In this document: positions 1 through 8,393 of the stretch, one piece after another | Position numbering within the stretch: the stretch's first letter is position 1 | How the letters are laid out: each line of letters opens with the position of its first letter | Program-made: the position numbers and the translations under genes | The notes under the pieces: generated by a model | Database searches by the model: none | Told to the model about the DNA's origin: nothing | The model's input: the letters and a program-made list of their open reading frames with translations, nothing else | Source: Dorea_D hominis | GTDB lineage: Bacteria > Bacillota > Clostridia > Lachnospirales > Lachnospiraceae | Direction of reading: 5' to 3' | NCBI RefSeq assembly: GCF_014287705.1 | Contig: NZ_JACOOY010000011.1 | Span: 1-64,000, forward strand | Length of the DNA: 64,000 nucleotides

Positions 1-165
1 AAGAAAGCTGCAGAAGCAGGACGCGATTCTACCAAGGACATGGTAGCAAAATTCGGACGTTCCAGCCGTCTGGGCGAGAGATCCAGAGGCGTGCTGGATG
101 CAGGAGCAACCTCCTGCTGCATTATCCTCAGCGCAATGGCGGACGGAATCAGCGAACTATTATAA
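1..165 (+). CDS. dhaL: Dihydroxyacetone kinase L subunit (DhaL), C-terminal end only
   Basis: Only the last 54 codons lie in the window; the reading frame is open from base 1 to a TAA at 163-165. The residues include GRSSRLGERSRG followed by DAGATSCCIIL, the conserved end of DhaL proteins, where the all-helical nucleotide-binding barrel closes. DhaL transfers phosphate to dihydroxyacetone held by DhaK, using bound ADP recharged by the PTS or, in fused enzymes, ATP. Whether this copy is a free subunit or the tail of a fused kinase cannot be seen. A second complete Dha kinase lies at 11066-12832. Confidence 0.85.
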   Translation, partial: KKAAEAGRDSTKDMVAKFGRSSRLGERSRGVLDAGATSCCIILSAMADGISELL

Positions 166-172
166 GATGCCA

Positions 173-345
173 GGGGCACAAGTCTGAAACCACGATGTGC
201 TTGCACGTGAGAGGTTTTATGACTTAGTGCCCCGCCCCGAATATGGGCATAAAAGTGGATCGTAAGCTTCACGATATGCGAATGTAGGGCAGAATTGTGG
301 GAGTACGAAGTACGAAACAATTTGTATGGCATTTTTAGAACTAAA
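173..345. other. Structured intergenic region, possible non-coding RNA or repeat element
   Basis: No gene is seen between 166 and 600. The first part carries three nested or consecutive hairpins: GGGGCACAAGTC (173-184) pairs with GACTTAGTGCCCC ending at 233 with an inner GTGC-TT-GCAC; then ATCGT/ACGAT inside GCAT/ATGC around 247-281; then AATTGT/ACAATT around a GTACGAAGTAC core near 295-325. The region ends at a terminator (394-442). No known RNA family was recognised. A region at 44248-44400 shares the GTACGAAGTA core. Confidence 0.4.
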
Positions 346-393
346 CAGCATAAGGAACTATCATACATCGGAAAGACAGTTCTGAGATAGCTT

Positions 394-442
394 AAAAGAA
401 GCCGGGAGATAGAGAGCAAGACTCATCTTCCGGCTTCTTTTA
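394..442 (+). terminator. Rho-independent terminator
   Basis: AAAAGAAGCCGGGAGAT pairs with ATCTTCCGGCTTCTTTT across a short loop and ends in a T-rich stretch. It closes the transcript that runs from dhaL through the structured region and insulates the SorC operon. Confidence 0.85.
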
Positions 443-525
443 GGATTGTGAAAAAAGTGTCATGAAAAGCTTGAAAAATGGCGTATTTAAGGCAAAAAAG
501 TGCCATCTTATATGTCCGAGAACTA

Positions 526-586
526 TTGACAAAAGCACAAAAAATGCTATACTAAATACAAATGTAATATAAAATTACAAATGTAA
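526..586 (+). promoter_or_regulatory. Promoter and probable SorC operator
   Basis: A sigma-A promoter with TTGACA (526-531), 16-base spacer and TATACT (548-553) lies upstream of the regulator gene. Just downstream is TGTAAT-N5-ATTACA (563-579), a perfect inverted repeat, inside two direct copies of TACAAATGTAA (557-567 and 576-586). Its position over the start of transcription fits repression by the SorC-type regulator encoded next; that is inference. Confidence 0.75.
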
Positions 587-600
587 CCAAGGAGAGATAT

Positions 601-1545
601 ATGAGAGAAGATGTATATATAAAGATTGCATATTGGTATTACACCCTGGGAATGACACAAGATGAGATTGCAAAACGTCTTTCCTTCACAAGACAGAAAG
701 TGAATCAGATCATCAATTCGTTGATGGATCTTGGAATTGTAAATATCAGTATCCAAGGCTACGAAAGAGATAATATTGAGTTGGAGTGTAAGCTGGAAGA
801 AGCCTATACTTTAAAACAGGTGATAGTAGCCAGCGATTATGGCGAGAGAGATACAGCAATATATAAAGTAGCAAACGTAGCGGCCCAGTATATGGAGGAT
901 AAGATTCAGCAGGGAGACACAGTAGGAGTTTCCTGGGGACACACACTGGCAGAGGTTGTAGATCAGATGGTTTATCACAAGAGAAGCGAATGCCGGGTTG
1001 TACAGCTTATGGGAGCACAGAACATAGAACAGAAGGTTGAAAAGTCTGACGAGATCGCACGAAATCTTGCGAACAAGCTGGACTGTGCAAGTTATATGTT
1101 ATATGCGCCGGTGGTTGTAGAACATGAAGATACAAAGAAGATGCTGATGCAGGAGAGAAGTATCAAAGCTTCTTTTGAATTAATGAAGAAGTGCAATATA
1201 GCGGTACTTGGAGTTGGTGAATTAACAGAGCAGTCTACGATGTGCACAAGAGGACATATTACAAAGGAAGATATACAGATGCTCCGTGCAGAGGGATTTA
1301 TTGGAGATATTGCAATGAATCCAATCAGAGAAGACGGATCCTGGGATAATTGTCCATTGTCAGATCGTTTGCTGAGTGCCAATGTAGAATGCCTGAAGGG
1401 AATTCCAAATGTAATTCTTGTAGCATGTGGTGCCAAGAAAGTACAGGCAATCAAAGCAGCTCTTCGTACGAATTGTATAGATACATTGATTACAGATGAA
1501 ACGACGGCAAGAGAGATTCTTGAGATCGTAAAAGAAGAGGAGTGA
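601..1545 (+). CDS. SorC/DeoR-type sugar-phosphate-responsive transcription regulator
   Basis: A 314-residue protein with an N-terminal helix-turn-helix (about residues 10-50, YYTLGMTQDEIAKRLSFTR) and a C-terminal SorC sugar-binding domain (about 55-310) containing VGVSWGHTL and AVLGVGEL, typical of the family. SorC regulators bind a phosphorylated sugar intermediate and control the adjacent catabolic operon. The ribosome site GGAGAG (591-596) sets the ATG at 601. The gene ends 6 bases before the first FGGY kinase, so it is first in the operon and probably autoregulated. EryD, the erythritol regulator, belongs to the same family, but the effector here is unknown. Confidence 0.9.
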   Translation: MREDVYIKIAYWYYTLGMTQDEIAKRLSFTRQKVNQIINSLMDLGIVNISIQGYERDNIELECKLEEAYTLKQVIVASDYGERDTAIYKVANVAAQYMEDKIQQGDTVGVSWGHTLAEVVDQMVYHKRSECRVVQLMGAQNIEQKVEKSDEIARNLANKLDCASYMLYAPVVVEHEDTKKMLMQERSIKASFELMKKCNIAVLGVGELTEQSTMCTRGHITKEDIQMLRAEGFIGDIAMNPIREDGSWDNCPLSDRLLSANVECLKGIPNVILVACGAKKVQAIKAALRTNCIDTLITDETTAREILEIVKEEE

Positions 1546-1551
1546 TAAAGC

Positions 1552-3081
1552 ATGGATTATATTATGGGAATTGATGTCGGAACGTCAAATGTCAAGGCAG
1601 TCCTGTTCGATGAGAAAGGTACAGAGATACAGGTTGCAAGCCGTGTGAGCGAAACGATTAACGACGGTGGGAACAATGAAGAACAGGATATGACAATCGT
1701 ATGGGAAAAAGTCAAAGCCTGCATTACAGAACTGATGGATTCAAAAGTAGTTGCAGCAGAAGATATCAAAGGCATCGGAGTTACCGGACAGGGAGAAGGA
1801 TGCTGGCTGATCGACAAAGAAGGAAAGCCGTTGCAGAATGCAATTCTCTGGTGTGACGGACGTGCAGTTGCAGAAGTACATAAGATCACGGAAGAACATC
1901 CTGAGATCGGTAAACTTTATCACCGGACAACCGGAACCCCGCCGCTTCTTGGCAATCAGATGATGCTTCTGCGGTGGATGAAGTCTCATCGCAAAGATGT
2001 GCTGGATAAGGGGTATAAGATATTATTCTGTAAAGACTGGATCCGTTATAATCTGACCGGCAAGATCGGAACAGAGATCACCGACAGTTTCACTTCCCTG
2101 ATCGATGCACAGACCGGTAAGATTGCAGAAGATCTGATGAAAGAATTAGATATTTTTGAATATCGTGATTACCTTCCGGATCCGGTGAATTCAGATGAAG
2201 TAGTCGGAACAATCCTTAACAGCGTGGCAGAAGAGACCGGACTTGCCAAAGGTACACCGGTCGTTGCCGGAGCACTGGATACATCAGCAACAGCAATCGG
2301 ACTTGGTGCGATCCATGAGAAAGATGCCTGCGTCATCCTCGGCACAACATGTGCCAGTGAGATGGTTATGCGCAAGGAAGACTGCGATTTTGGAGCAGAG
2401 AATTCCAGATACGAAAAACATCCGATCAAAGAATTGTATGTAGAATTACAGCCGACACTGAACGGCACACCAAACATTGACTGGATGCTTCAGAATATTT
2501 CAAATACAAAAGATTTCACTGAGATTGATAAAATGGTAGAAAGCGTGCCGGTAGGCTGCGGCGGAGTCGTTTATCATCCGTACATCAGCGTGGCGGGAGA
2601 GAGAGCTCCGTTTTATCATCCATATGCAAGAGCAAGCTTCTTCGGAATCAGCCAGGTTACAACGAGAGAACAACTGATCCGGGCAGTATACGAAGGCTTA
2701 AGTCTTTCTATCCGCGACTGTCTGCAGAATGTAGATAAACATGCGACTTTATATCTTGCCGGTGGCGGAGCAAAGAGCCCGGTATGGGCACAGATGATTG
2801 CAGATGTAATGGGAATGAAAGTTATGATACCTGCAGGAAAAGAACTTGGTGCAAAAGGTGTTGCGCTGATCGCAGGTGTGAAACTTGGAATATACAGGTC
2901 TTATGAGGAGGCGGTAGAGAAAGCTTGTGTATTTAAACAGACATACGAACCGAATCTGAAACGTACAGAAAAATACGATCTGTTATATGAACTTTTCAGA
3001 CAGGTACGGATTCACAATCAACAGATCTGGGACTACAGACACCAGATGAATAAGAAAATTCAGGCAATCAAGGAGGATTAG
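1552..3081 (+). CDS. FGGY-family carbohydrate kinase (first copy)
   Basis: A 509-residue kinase that uses ATP to phosphorylate a sugar, ketose or polyol in the cytoplasm. The N-terminal phosphate loop is GIDVGTSNVKAVLFD (residues 6-20); GALDTSATAIG near 240 carries the catalytic Asp; AGGGAKSPVWAQ near 404 is the FGGY signature of the C-terminal domain. Length and layout match xylulokinase, erythritol kinase and related enzymes; the substrate cannot be read from sequence. It follows the SorC gene by 6 bases and precedes a hydroxyacid dehydrogenase by 4, so the three are co-transcribed. A second kinase of this family is at 6019. Confidence 0.88.
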   Translation: MDYIMGIDVGTSNVKAVLFDEKGTEIQVASRVSETINDGGNNEEQDMTIVWEKVKACITELMDSKVVAAEDIKGIGVTGQGEGCWLIDKEGKPLQNAILWCDGRAVAEVHKITEEHPEIGKLYHRTTGTPPLLGNQMMLLRWMKSHRKDVLDKGYKILFCKDWIRYNLTGKIGTEITDSFTSLIDAQTGKIAEDLMKELDIFEYRDYLPDPVNSDEVVGTILNSVAEETGLAKGTPVVAGALDTSATAIGLGAIHEKDACVILGTTCASEMVMRKEDCDFGAENSRYEKHPIKELYVELQPTLNGTPNIDWMLQNISNTKDFTEIDKMVESVPVGCGGVVYHPYISVAGERAPFYHPYARASFFGISQVTTREQLIRAVYEGLSLSIRDCLQNVDKHATLYLAGGGAKSPVWAQMIADVMGMKVMIPAGKELGAKGVALIAGVKLGIYRSYEEAVEKACVFKQTYEPNLKRTEKYDLLYELFRQVRIHNQQIWDYRHQMNKKIQAIKED

Positions 3082-3085
3082 AGAA

Positions 3086-4123
3086 ATGAAAATATTTTTT
3101 ACCGCAGAGTACAATGAAGAAGAATTAAAGCCATTATACGAGATGGGCGATGTCGTGCTGGACGGATGGGCACTCGGACTTCCGAAGATGGAAGAGGACG
3201 AGCTTGTAAAGAAGACAAAAGATGCAGACATTATCATCACAAGCTATGATGATATTACAAGAAGAGTTATCGAAGGTGCACCGAATCTGAAACTGATCGC
3301 ATGCACAAGAGCAACGCCGGTAAATGTTGATATGGCAGCTGCAAAAGAAAGAGGAATCCCGGTTCTGTATACACCTGGAAGAAACTCAGATTCCACAGCA
3401 GAGATGACAATCGGTCTGATGCTTTCTATCGCAAGAAAGATTCCGATGGCATACAAAGCATTAAAAGAAGGAAAATATACCGGCAACCCGGATGCACATA
3501 AGACAACAAAAGAAGGACTGAAAGCAGACGTTATCTGGGATATGAAGATGGATGCACCTTACATGGTATTTAAAGGTACACAGTTAAAAGGTAAATCTCT
3601 TGGTATCCTCGGATACGGAAGTATCGGAAGACGTGTAGGACATATCGCAAGAGCATTTGGCATGCAGCTTCTGATCTACGATCCATATCAGGGAGAAGTT
3701 GACATTGAGGAAATCGGTATCCGCAAAGTTAATACAGTAGAAGAACTGATGAAAGAGTCTGATTTCATTACATGCCATATGAAAGTTACACCGGAAACAA
3801 CCGGAATCATTAGTAAAGAAAGAATCGCATTGATGAAACCAACTGCATATTTCATCAACGCTTCCAGAGGAGCGATCCTGGATGAAGAAGCACTCATCGA
3901 AGCACTTCGTGAGAAGAGAATCGCGGGAGCAGCATTTGACGTATATGCAAGTGAGCCGATCGCAAGCAACCATCCATATGTAACAGAGCTGGACAACGTT
4001 GTAATTACACCGCATATTGCAGGAGCAACAAATGACGTACTTGTAAATCATACAAAACAGATTGTATCTGACGTTCGAAGATTCCTGAACGGCGAACATT
4101 TATTATATCAGTACAGATACTAA
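3086..4123 (+). CDS. D-isomer-specific 2-hydroxyacid dehydrogenase (first copy)
   Basis: A 345-residue NAD(P)-dependent oxidoreductase of the phosphoglycerate/lactate dehydrogenase family. The Rossmann motif GYGSIGRR lies near residue 177; the catalytic Arg is in NASRGA, the Glu in SEP and the His in TPHIAG. These enzymes interconvert 2-hydroxy and 2-keto acids, so in this operon it may act on an acid sugar or on glycolate/glycerate. A long insert between the first substrate-domain half and the nucleotide domain (about residues 128-165) is shared with the paralogue at 4950. A GGAGG site at 3072 precedes the ATG. Confidence 0.87.
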   Translation: MKIFFTAEYNEEELKPLYEMGDVVLDGWALGLPKMEEDELVKKTKDADIIITSYDDITRRVIEGAPNLKLIACTRATPVNVDMAAAKERGIPVLYTPGRNSDSTAEMTIGLMLSIARKIPMAYKALKEGKYTGNPDAHKTTKEGLKADVIWDMKMDAPYMVFKGTQLKGKSLGILGYGSIGRRVGHIARAFGMQLLIYDPYQGEVDIEEIGIRKVNTVEELMKESDFITCHMKVTPETTGIISKERIALMKPTAYFINASRGAILDEEALIEALREKRIAGAAFDVYASEPIASNHPYVTELDNVVITPHIAGATNDVLVNHTKQIVSDVRRFLNGEHLLYQYRY

Positions 4124-4133
4124 GAAGAACTTT

Positions 4134-4159
4134 AAGGTGCCTGCATGGGCAGGCATCTT
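4134..4159 (+). other. Intergenic hairpin without T-run
   Basis: AAGGTGCCTGC pairs with GCAGGCATCTT over the loop ATGG, an 11-pair stem with one G-T pair. It is followed by A-rich sequence, not T, so it is more likely an RNA-processing or mRNA-stabilising hairpin within the operon than a terminator. Confidence 0.55.
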
Positions 4160-4209
4160 AAAAATAAAATGAAAAAGAAGGATCTTAAAGGGTTAAGGAG
4201 GAAATGAAA

Positions 4210-4863
4210 ATGAACAGAGACAAAGTGACAGTAGCACAGATTGAAGTATGTGAAACAGCTAAGAAAATGTACCACAGCGGACTGGTAGCAGGAACATGGG
4301 GAAATATTTCTGCTCGTGTAGATGATGAATATATGGTAATCACACCTTCAGGAATGGATTATGATCGCTTATGTCCGGAAGATATGGTTCTTGTAAATAT
4401 GAACACTCTGGAATATGAAGGAAGATTAAAACCATCTGTAGAAACACCGATCCACGCAGCTATTTTCAAAGACAGACCGGAAATGAACGGTATCGTACAT
4501 ACACACTCTAATTACGCACTGGTAATGGCTACAGCAAGAAAACCAATTCCTCCGATCTGCGATGACCAGGTACAGATTCTTGGTGGAGATGTTCGTGTTG
4601 CAGACTACACAATGCCAGGATCACAGGAGATGGCTAAGACAGTTGTAGAAGCTTTAAAAGATCGTACAGGAGCTCTTATCGCTAACCATGGAGAGATTAC
4701 AATCGGAAGAAATCTTTCCGAAGCATTAACAGGATCACAGGTTTTGGAAAAAGCAGCTATGGTATATATCAATGTACAGTCTATCGGTGGACCGGTACAG
4801 ATCTCCGATGAAGATATTGCATTCTTCCATGATTTCTTCCTTCACAAATACGGACAGAAATAA
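4210..4863 (+). CDS. Class II aldolase / L-fuculose-phosphate aldolase family protein
   Basis: A 217-residue Zn-dependent enzyme of the AraD/FucA fold. The metal ligands are visible in HTHSNYA (about residues 97-103) and NHGEI near 160, and GNISAR near 31 matches the family phosphate-binding loop. Members split a phosphorylated ketose or acid sugar to DHAP plus an aldehyde, or decarboxylate 3-oxo-tetronate 4-phosphate (OtnC). AAGGAGG at 4195-4201 leaves only 2 bases to an ATG at 4204 and 8 to the one at 4210, so 4210 is preferred. It would act after one of the FGGY kinases of the operon. Confidence 0.85.
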   Translation: MNRDKVTVAQIEVCETAKKMYHSGLVAGTWGNISARVDDEYMVITPSGMDYDRLCPEDMVLVNMNTLEYEGRLKPSVETPIHAAIFKDRPEMNGIVHTHSNYALVMATARKPIPPICDDQVQILGGDVRVADYTMPGSQEMAKTVVEALKDRTGALIANHGEITIGRNLSEALTGSQVLEKAAMVYINVQSIGGPVQISDEDIAFFHDFFLHKYGQK

Positions 4864-4883
4864 GCTGTTTACAGGCATGATAA

Positions 4884-4905
4884 CCGGGGGCTTTAAAGCT
4901 CCCGG
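4884..4905. other. GC-rich palindrome between operon genes
   Basis: CCGGGGGCTTTAAAGCTCCCGG is a near-perfect palindrome with one mismatch and no T-run after it. It probably folds in the mRNA between the aldolase and the second dehydrogenase and may set relative expression. Confidence 0.5.
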
Positions 4906-4949
4906 CGCTATTTAAGCAGAGATGGATGTAAAAAAAGGAGATATGACCA

Positions 4950-6002
4950 ATGAAAACATTAATTACAGCAAGATTTGACAAAAACTACACAGATATGCTG
5001 GAAACAATCACTACAGATTATGAGTTCGCAGGATATGGTGTAACCGGAATTAAGATGCCGGTACCGGAGATGAAAGAGAAAATTAAAGACGTGGAACTTC
5101 TGATCTCCGAATTTGAAGATATTACAAAAGAAGTTATTGATGCAGCAGAAAAATTAAAGATTATCGTATGCTGCCGTAACGAAGCATTTGCAAGTATTGA
5201 TATCGAAGCTGCTACAGCAAAAGGAATTCCGGTATTAAGAGCCGGTGGAAGAAATGCGATTGCTGTTGCTGAGCACACGATCGCACTTCTGATGTGTGTA
5301 TCCAAGAACATGAGTTTAACAGATCATCTGTTAAAATATACAGACCAGCTTACAAATGTACAGTATCACGACAACGGTGGAAAGCGTGCTGAGACAATGT
5401 CTGAGTGGTCCATGGATCCGGATGCACCTTTCGCATTATATGGCGGCGGACCGGAGATGTATGGCAAGACATTTGGACAGATCGGTTTCGGTATGATCGG
5501 TCGAGAAGTTGCAAAGAGAGCACATGCACTTGGCATGAACCTGATCATTTATGATCCATATGTATCACAGGAGCAGATGGATTATCTGGATGCCAAGAAA
5601 GTAGATTTGGATACAGTTATGAAAGAAGCTGATTTCATCAGTGTAAACTGCAATGTTGTTCCGGAGACAGTCGGACTGATCAGCAGAGAGAAGATCGCAC
5701 TTATGAAACCTACAGCCTATTTTGTAAATACAGCACGTGCGAAAGTTCTGGACTATGACGCATTATACGATGCATTAAAAGATAAAAAGATTGCTGGAGC
5801 AGGTCTGGATGTATATCCGGTTGAACCTATTCCGGCAGGAGATAAGATCTTATCTCTGAGAAATGTTGTTCTGACACCGCATCTTGCAGGATCAGCAAGA
5901 GATATTGTTGGACATCAGACAGAAATCGTGCTTACGGATGTTAAGAAAATTCTGGCACATGAGCAGCCGAAATTCATCTGCAATCCGGAGGTATTGAAGT
6001 AG
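4950..6002 (+). CDS. D-isomer-specific 2-hydroxyacid dehydrogenase (second copy)
   Basis: A 350-residue paralogue of the enzyme at 3086. GFGMIGREV near 180 is the NAD-binding loop; catalytic Arg in NTARAKV, Glu in PVEP, His in TPHLAG. The two copies differ strongly around the substrate pocket (the first has RGAIL after the Arg, this one RAKVL), suggesting different substrates or steps. AAAGGAGAT at 4934 precedes the ATG. It ends 16 bases before the second FGGY kinase and belongs to the same operon. Confidence 0.86.
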   Translation: MKTLITARFDKNYTDMLETITTDYEFAGYGVTGIKMPVPEMKEKIKDVELLISEFEDITKEVIDAAEKLKIIVCCRNEAFASIDIEAATAKGIPVLRAGGRNAIAVAEHTIALLMCVSKNMSLTDHLLKYTDQLTNVQYHDNGGKRAETMSEWSMDPDAPFALYGGGPEMYGKTFGQIGFGMIGREVAKRAHALGMNLIIYDPYVSQEQMDYLDAKKVDLDTVMKEADFISVNCNVVPETVGLISREKIALMKPTAYFVNTARAKVLDYDALYDALKDKKIAGAGLDVYPVEPIPAGDKILSLRNVVLTPHLAGSARDIVGHQTEIVLTDVKKILAHEQPKFICNPEVLK

Positions 6003-6018
6003 AGGGGAGGCGTTCAAG

Positions 6019-7524
6019 GTGAAATATTCCATTGGAATTGATATAGGAACGACTACGGTAAAATGTATTCTCTTTGGCGAGGGTGTACAGGTCGTAGCAG
6101 AAGCTGGAAGAGAGTACAAGACACTGCTTCCGAAGGCATCATGGGCACAACAGAATCCGGAAGACTGGTGGAAGGGCGTCGCAGAGTCCATAAGGTCTAT
6201 TCTCACCGAGAGCAGGGTTGCCCCAGAAGATATTAAAGTAATCTCTGTCAGCAGTCAGGCACCGGCAGTTCTTCCTATGACAAAAGAAGGCGAGCCGCTG
6301 CACGATGCGTTGATCTGGATGGATCGGAGAAGCACCAAAGAATTAGAAATATTAGAAGAGAAGATCGGTACGAAGAAGGTGTATGAGATCACCGGCAACC
6401 GTCTGGACACGTATTTTACGCTGACAGAGCTTATGTGGTTTTTACGTAACCATCCGGATATGATGAAGAAATGTCATAAGATTCTTCAGGTGAATGGTTA
6501 TATCAATTATAAACTGACAGAAGTATTTTCCATTGATGCGACACATGCATCATTGACACAGCTTTACGATGTGCATAACAACTGCTGGAGCGAAGAATTA
6601 TTTGAAGCGATTGGCGGAGATACGAAGATCATGCCGGACATTTATGACTGTATGGATGTCATTGGACATGTATCAAAGAAAGCAGCAGAAGAGACCGGAC
6701 TTTCTACGAAGACTGTTGTTTTAGGTGGTGCAGTAGATGCATCGGCAGCAGCCCTGGAAGTAGGCGTTTACGGAGATGGAAGCATTGCAGAGATGACAGG
6801 AACAAGTTCTGTTGTCATGTTTGGATTTGACGGACTTGTGACATGTAATGAACTTTCTTATCTTCGTGGTGTGAAAGAGAACACAACTATTTTATTCGGT
6901 GCTATGAATACAGCCGGCGGTTCACTGAAGTGGTTTCGCGATGCGCTGTACGGCGGCGAGACACCGCAAAATGACGCTTATCCGAGAATAAATAAAGAAA
7001 TCGAAGCCGGTGCAAAAAATCCGACAGGACTTATTTTCCTCCCTTATATGGCAGGAGAGCGTGCACCAATCTGGGATCCGAATGCAAGAGGAACTTTTAT
7101 GGGGCTGAATATGAATACAACCCGTGCGGAAATGTTACGTGCGGTTATGGAAGGCACCAGTTTTGCACTGCAGGATAATCTGGATCAGGCGATCAAGACA
7201 GGAATCCCAATTCGCGATTTCATCTGCTGCGGTGGTTGCAGCAAGAGTGATATCTGGCTGAAGATCAAGGCATCTGTCATCGGCCAGGAGATTAAGATAC
7301 CGTCAGTAAATCTTGGAGCACCGGGTGGACTCGGCTACATGAATGCAGCATTTATGGGCGAGTACAAGACACCGGAAGACGCATCAAGGGCGGCATTACA
7401 GATTAAGAAAATTGTAGAGCCGGTGGAAGAATGGATACCGATATATAAAGAGTTATATCAGATCTATCTGGATTCTTATCAAAGTTTGAAATCGCAGTTT
7501 GCGGTACTTGCACAGATCAAATAA
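6019..7524 (+). CDS. FGGY-family carbohydrate kinase (second copy, xylulokinase/gluconokinase-like)
   Basis: A 501-residue ATP-dependent sugar kinase starting at GTG behind GGGAGG (6005-6010). GIDIGTTTVKCILF (residues 5-18) is the N-terminal phosphate loop; GGAVDASAAALEVG near 240 holds the catalytic Asp; CCGGCSKSDIW near 400 is the FGGY C-terminal signature. It is about as long as xylulokinase and gluconokinase. Two kinases of one family in one operon suggest that two entry sugars, or a sugar and its acid, feed the same route. The specificity is not known. Confidence 0.87.
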   Translation: MKYSIGIDIGTTTVKCILFGEGVQVVAEAGREYKTLLPKASWAQQNPEDWWKGVAESIRSILTESRVAPEDIKVISVSSQAPAVLPMTKEGEPLHDALIWMDRRSTKELEILEEKIGTKKVYEITGNRLDTYFTLTELMWFLRNHPDMMKKCHKILQVNGYINYKLTEVFSIDATHASLTQLYDVHNNCWSEELFEAIGGDTKIMPDIYDCMDVIGHVSKKAAEETGLSTKTVVLGGAVDASAAALEVGVYGDGSIAEMTGTSSVVMFGFDGLVTCNELSYLRGVKENTTILFGAMNTAGGSLKWFRDALYGGETPQNDAYPRINKEIEAGAKNPTGLIFLPYMAGERAPIWDPNARGTFMGLNMNTTRAEMLRAVMEGTSFALQDNLDQAIKTGIPIRDFICCGGCSKSDIWLKIKASVIGQEIKIPSVNLGAPGGLGYMNAAFMGEYKTPEDASRAALQIKKIVEPVEEWIPIYKELYQIYLDSYQSLKSQFAVLAQIK

Positions 7525-7609
7525 AAAATGTAAAATAATAAGCGACACAGTTCTGAAAAATGTGCAGGAAACAATGATAATAAGAAGGATGGAGACTGAG
7601 GATAGAATT

Positions 7610-8251
7610 ATGGGGAAACAAGATGCAAGATTAATCATTTTTGATATGGATGGAGTGATCTTAGACAGCGAGCCACTGCATGAGAATGCAAGGCAGATGA
7701 TGTTTAAAAAATATGGGATCATTCCGGATGAGAAGATGCCGGAAGCCGTGGGTAAATCATCCAGCGGATTCTGGCGGAAGGTAATCGAGATTTATCAGAT
7801 TGAGGGAGAGCCTTACGCACTGGAAAAAGAGCAGTATCACCTGGTGGCAAAGCAAATCGAAGAGAATGATGTAAAGCCATCGGACGGGCTGGTAGAATTG
7901 ATAATGGATGCGAAGGAAAAAGGAATGGGAATTGCGCTTGCTTCCTCATCTACCCGTATTCTTGTAGATGATTCGCTCAGGCTTCTGGGAATTGCAGAGC
8001 AGTTTGATGTGACGGTTTCCGGAGATGAGATACCGAAGAAGAAACCGGCACCGGATGTATATCTGAAAGTGCTTGAACTTACCGGAGTGAAGGCAGAAGA
8101 AGCTGTGGCAGTAGAAGATTCCCGTGCGGGAATCGAAGCTGCGAAGGCAGCAGGCATTTTCTGCTACGGATATGACAATCCGACTTCCGGAATGCAGGAT
8201 ATATCGAAAGCAGATCAGCAGATTAAGAGTATACGGGAAATAAAAGTATAA
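7610..8251 (+). CDS. HAD-superfamily sugar phosphatase / beta-phosphoglucomutase-like
   Basis: A 213-residue HAD hydrolase. Motif I is FDMDGVILDSEP (residues 11-22) with both catalytic Asp residues, motif II is ASSS near 110, motif III Lys lies in PKKKPAPDVY near 145, and motif IV is VEDSRAGIEAA near 169. The cap domain is the small helical type of the beta-phosphoglucomutase group. It could remove phosphate from a dead-end sugar phosphate made by the upstream kinases. Earlier in-frame ATGs at 7499 and 7589 lack a well-placed ribosome site; GAGGAT at 7598 supports 7610. Confidence 0.82.
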   Translation: MGKQDARLIIFDMDGVILDSEPLHENARQMMFKKYGIIPDEKMPEAVGKSSSGFWRKVIEIYQIEGEPYALEKEQYHLVAKQIEENDVKPSDGLVELIMDAKEKGMGIALASSSTRILVDDSLRLLGIAEQFDVTVSGDEIPKKKPAPDVYLKVLELTGVKAEEAVAVEDSRAGIEAAKAAGIFCYGYDNPTSGMQDISKADQQIKSIREIKV

Positions 8252-8287
8252 TAAAAAGAAGATGATACAAAAAATCGTCTGACAAAT

Positions 8288-8357
8288 TTGACTTTTGTTA
8301 TGGAAAAGCATATAATGTAATCAAAATTAAATCGGTAGTGTTTCACTGCCGATTTAA
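8288..8357 (+). promoter_or_regulatory. Promoter followed by a 5' UTR hairpin
   Basis: TTGACT (8288-8293), 17-base spacer and TATAAT (8311-8316) form a strong sigma-A promoter. Transcription should start near 8323, and the RNA then folds at once into a 14-pair hairpin (8327-8340 with 8344-8357, loop TTT, one G-T pair). There is no T-run, so it looks like a stabilising 5' stem or a control element for the peptidase gene. Confidence 0.7.
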
Positions 8358-8393
8358 AATGTCTATAAATAAATAGAAAGGCTGGGACAGACA

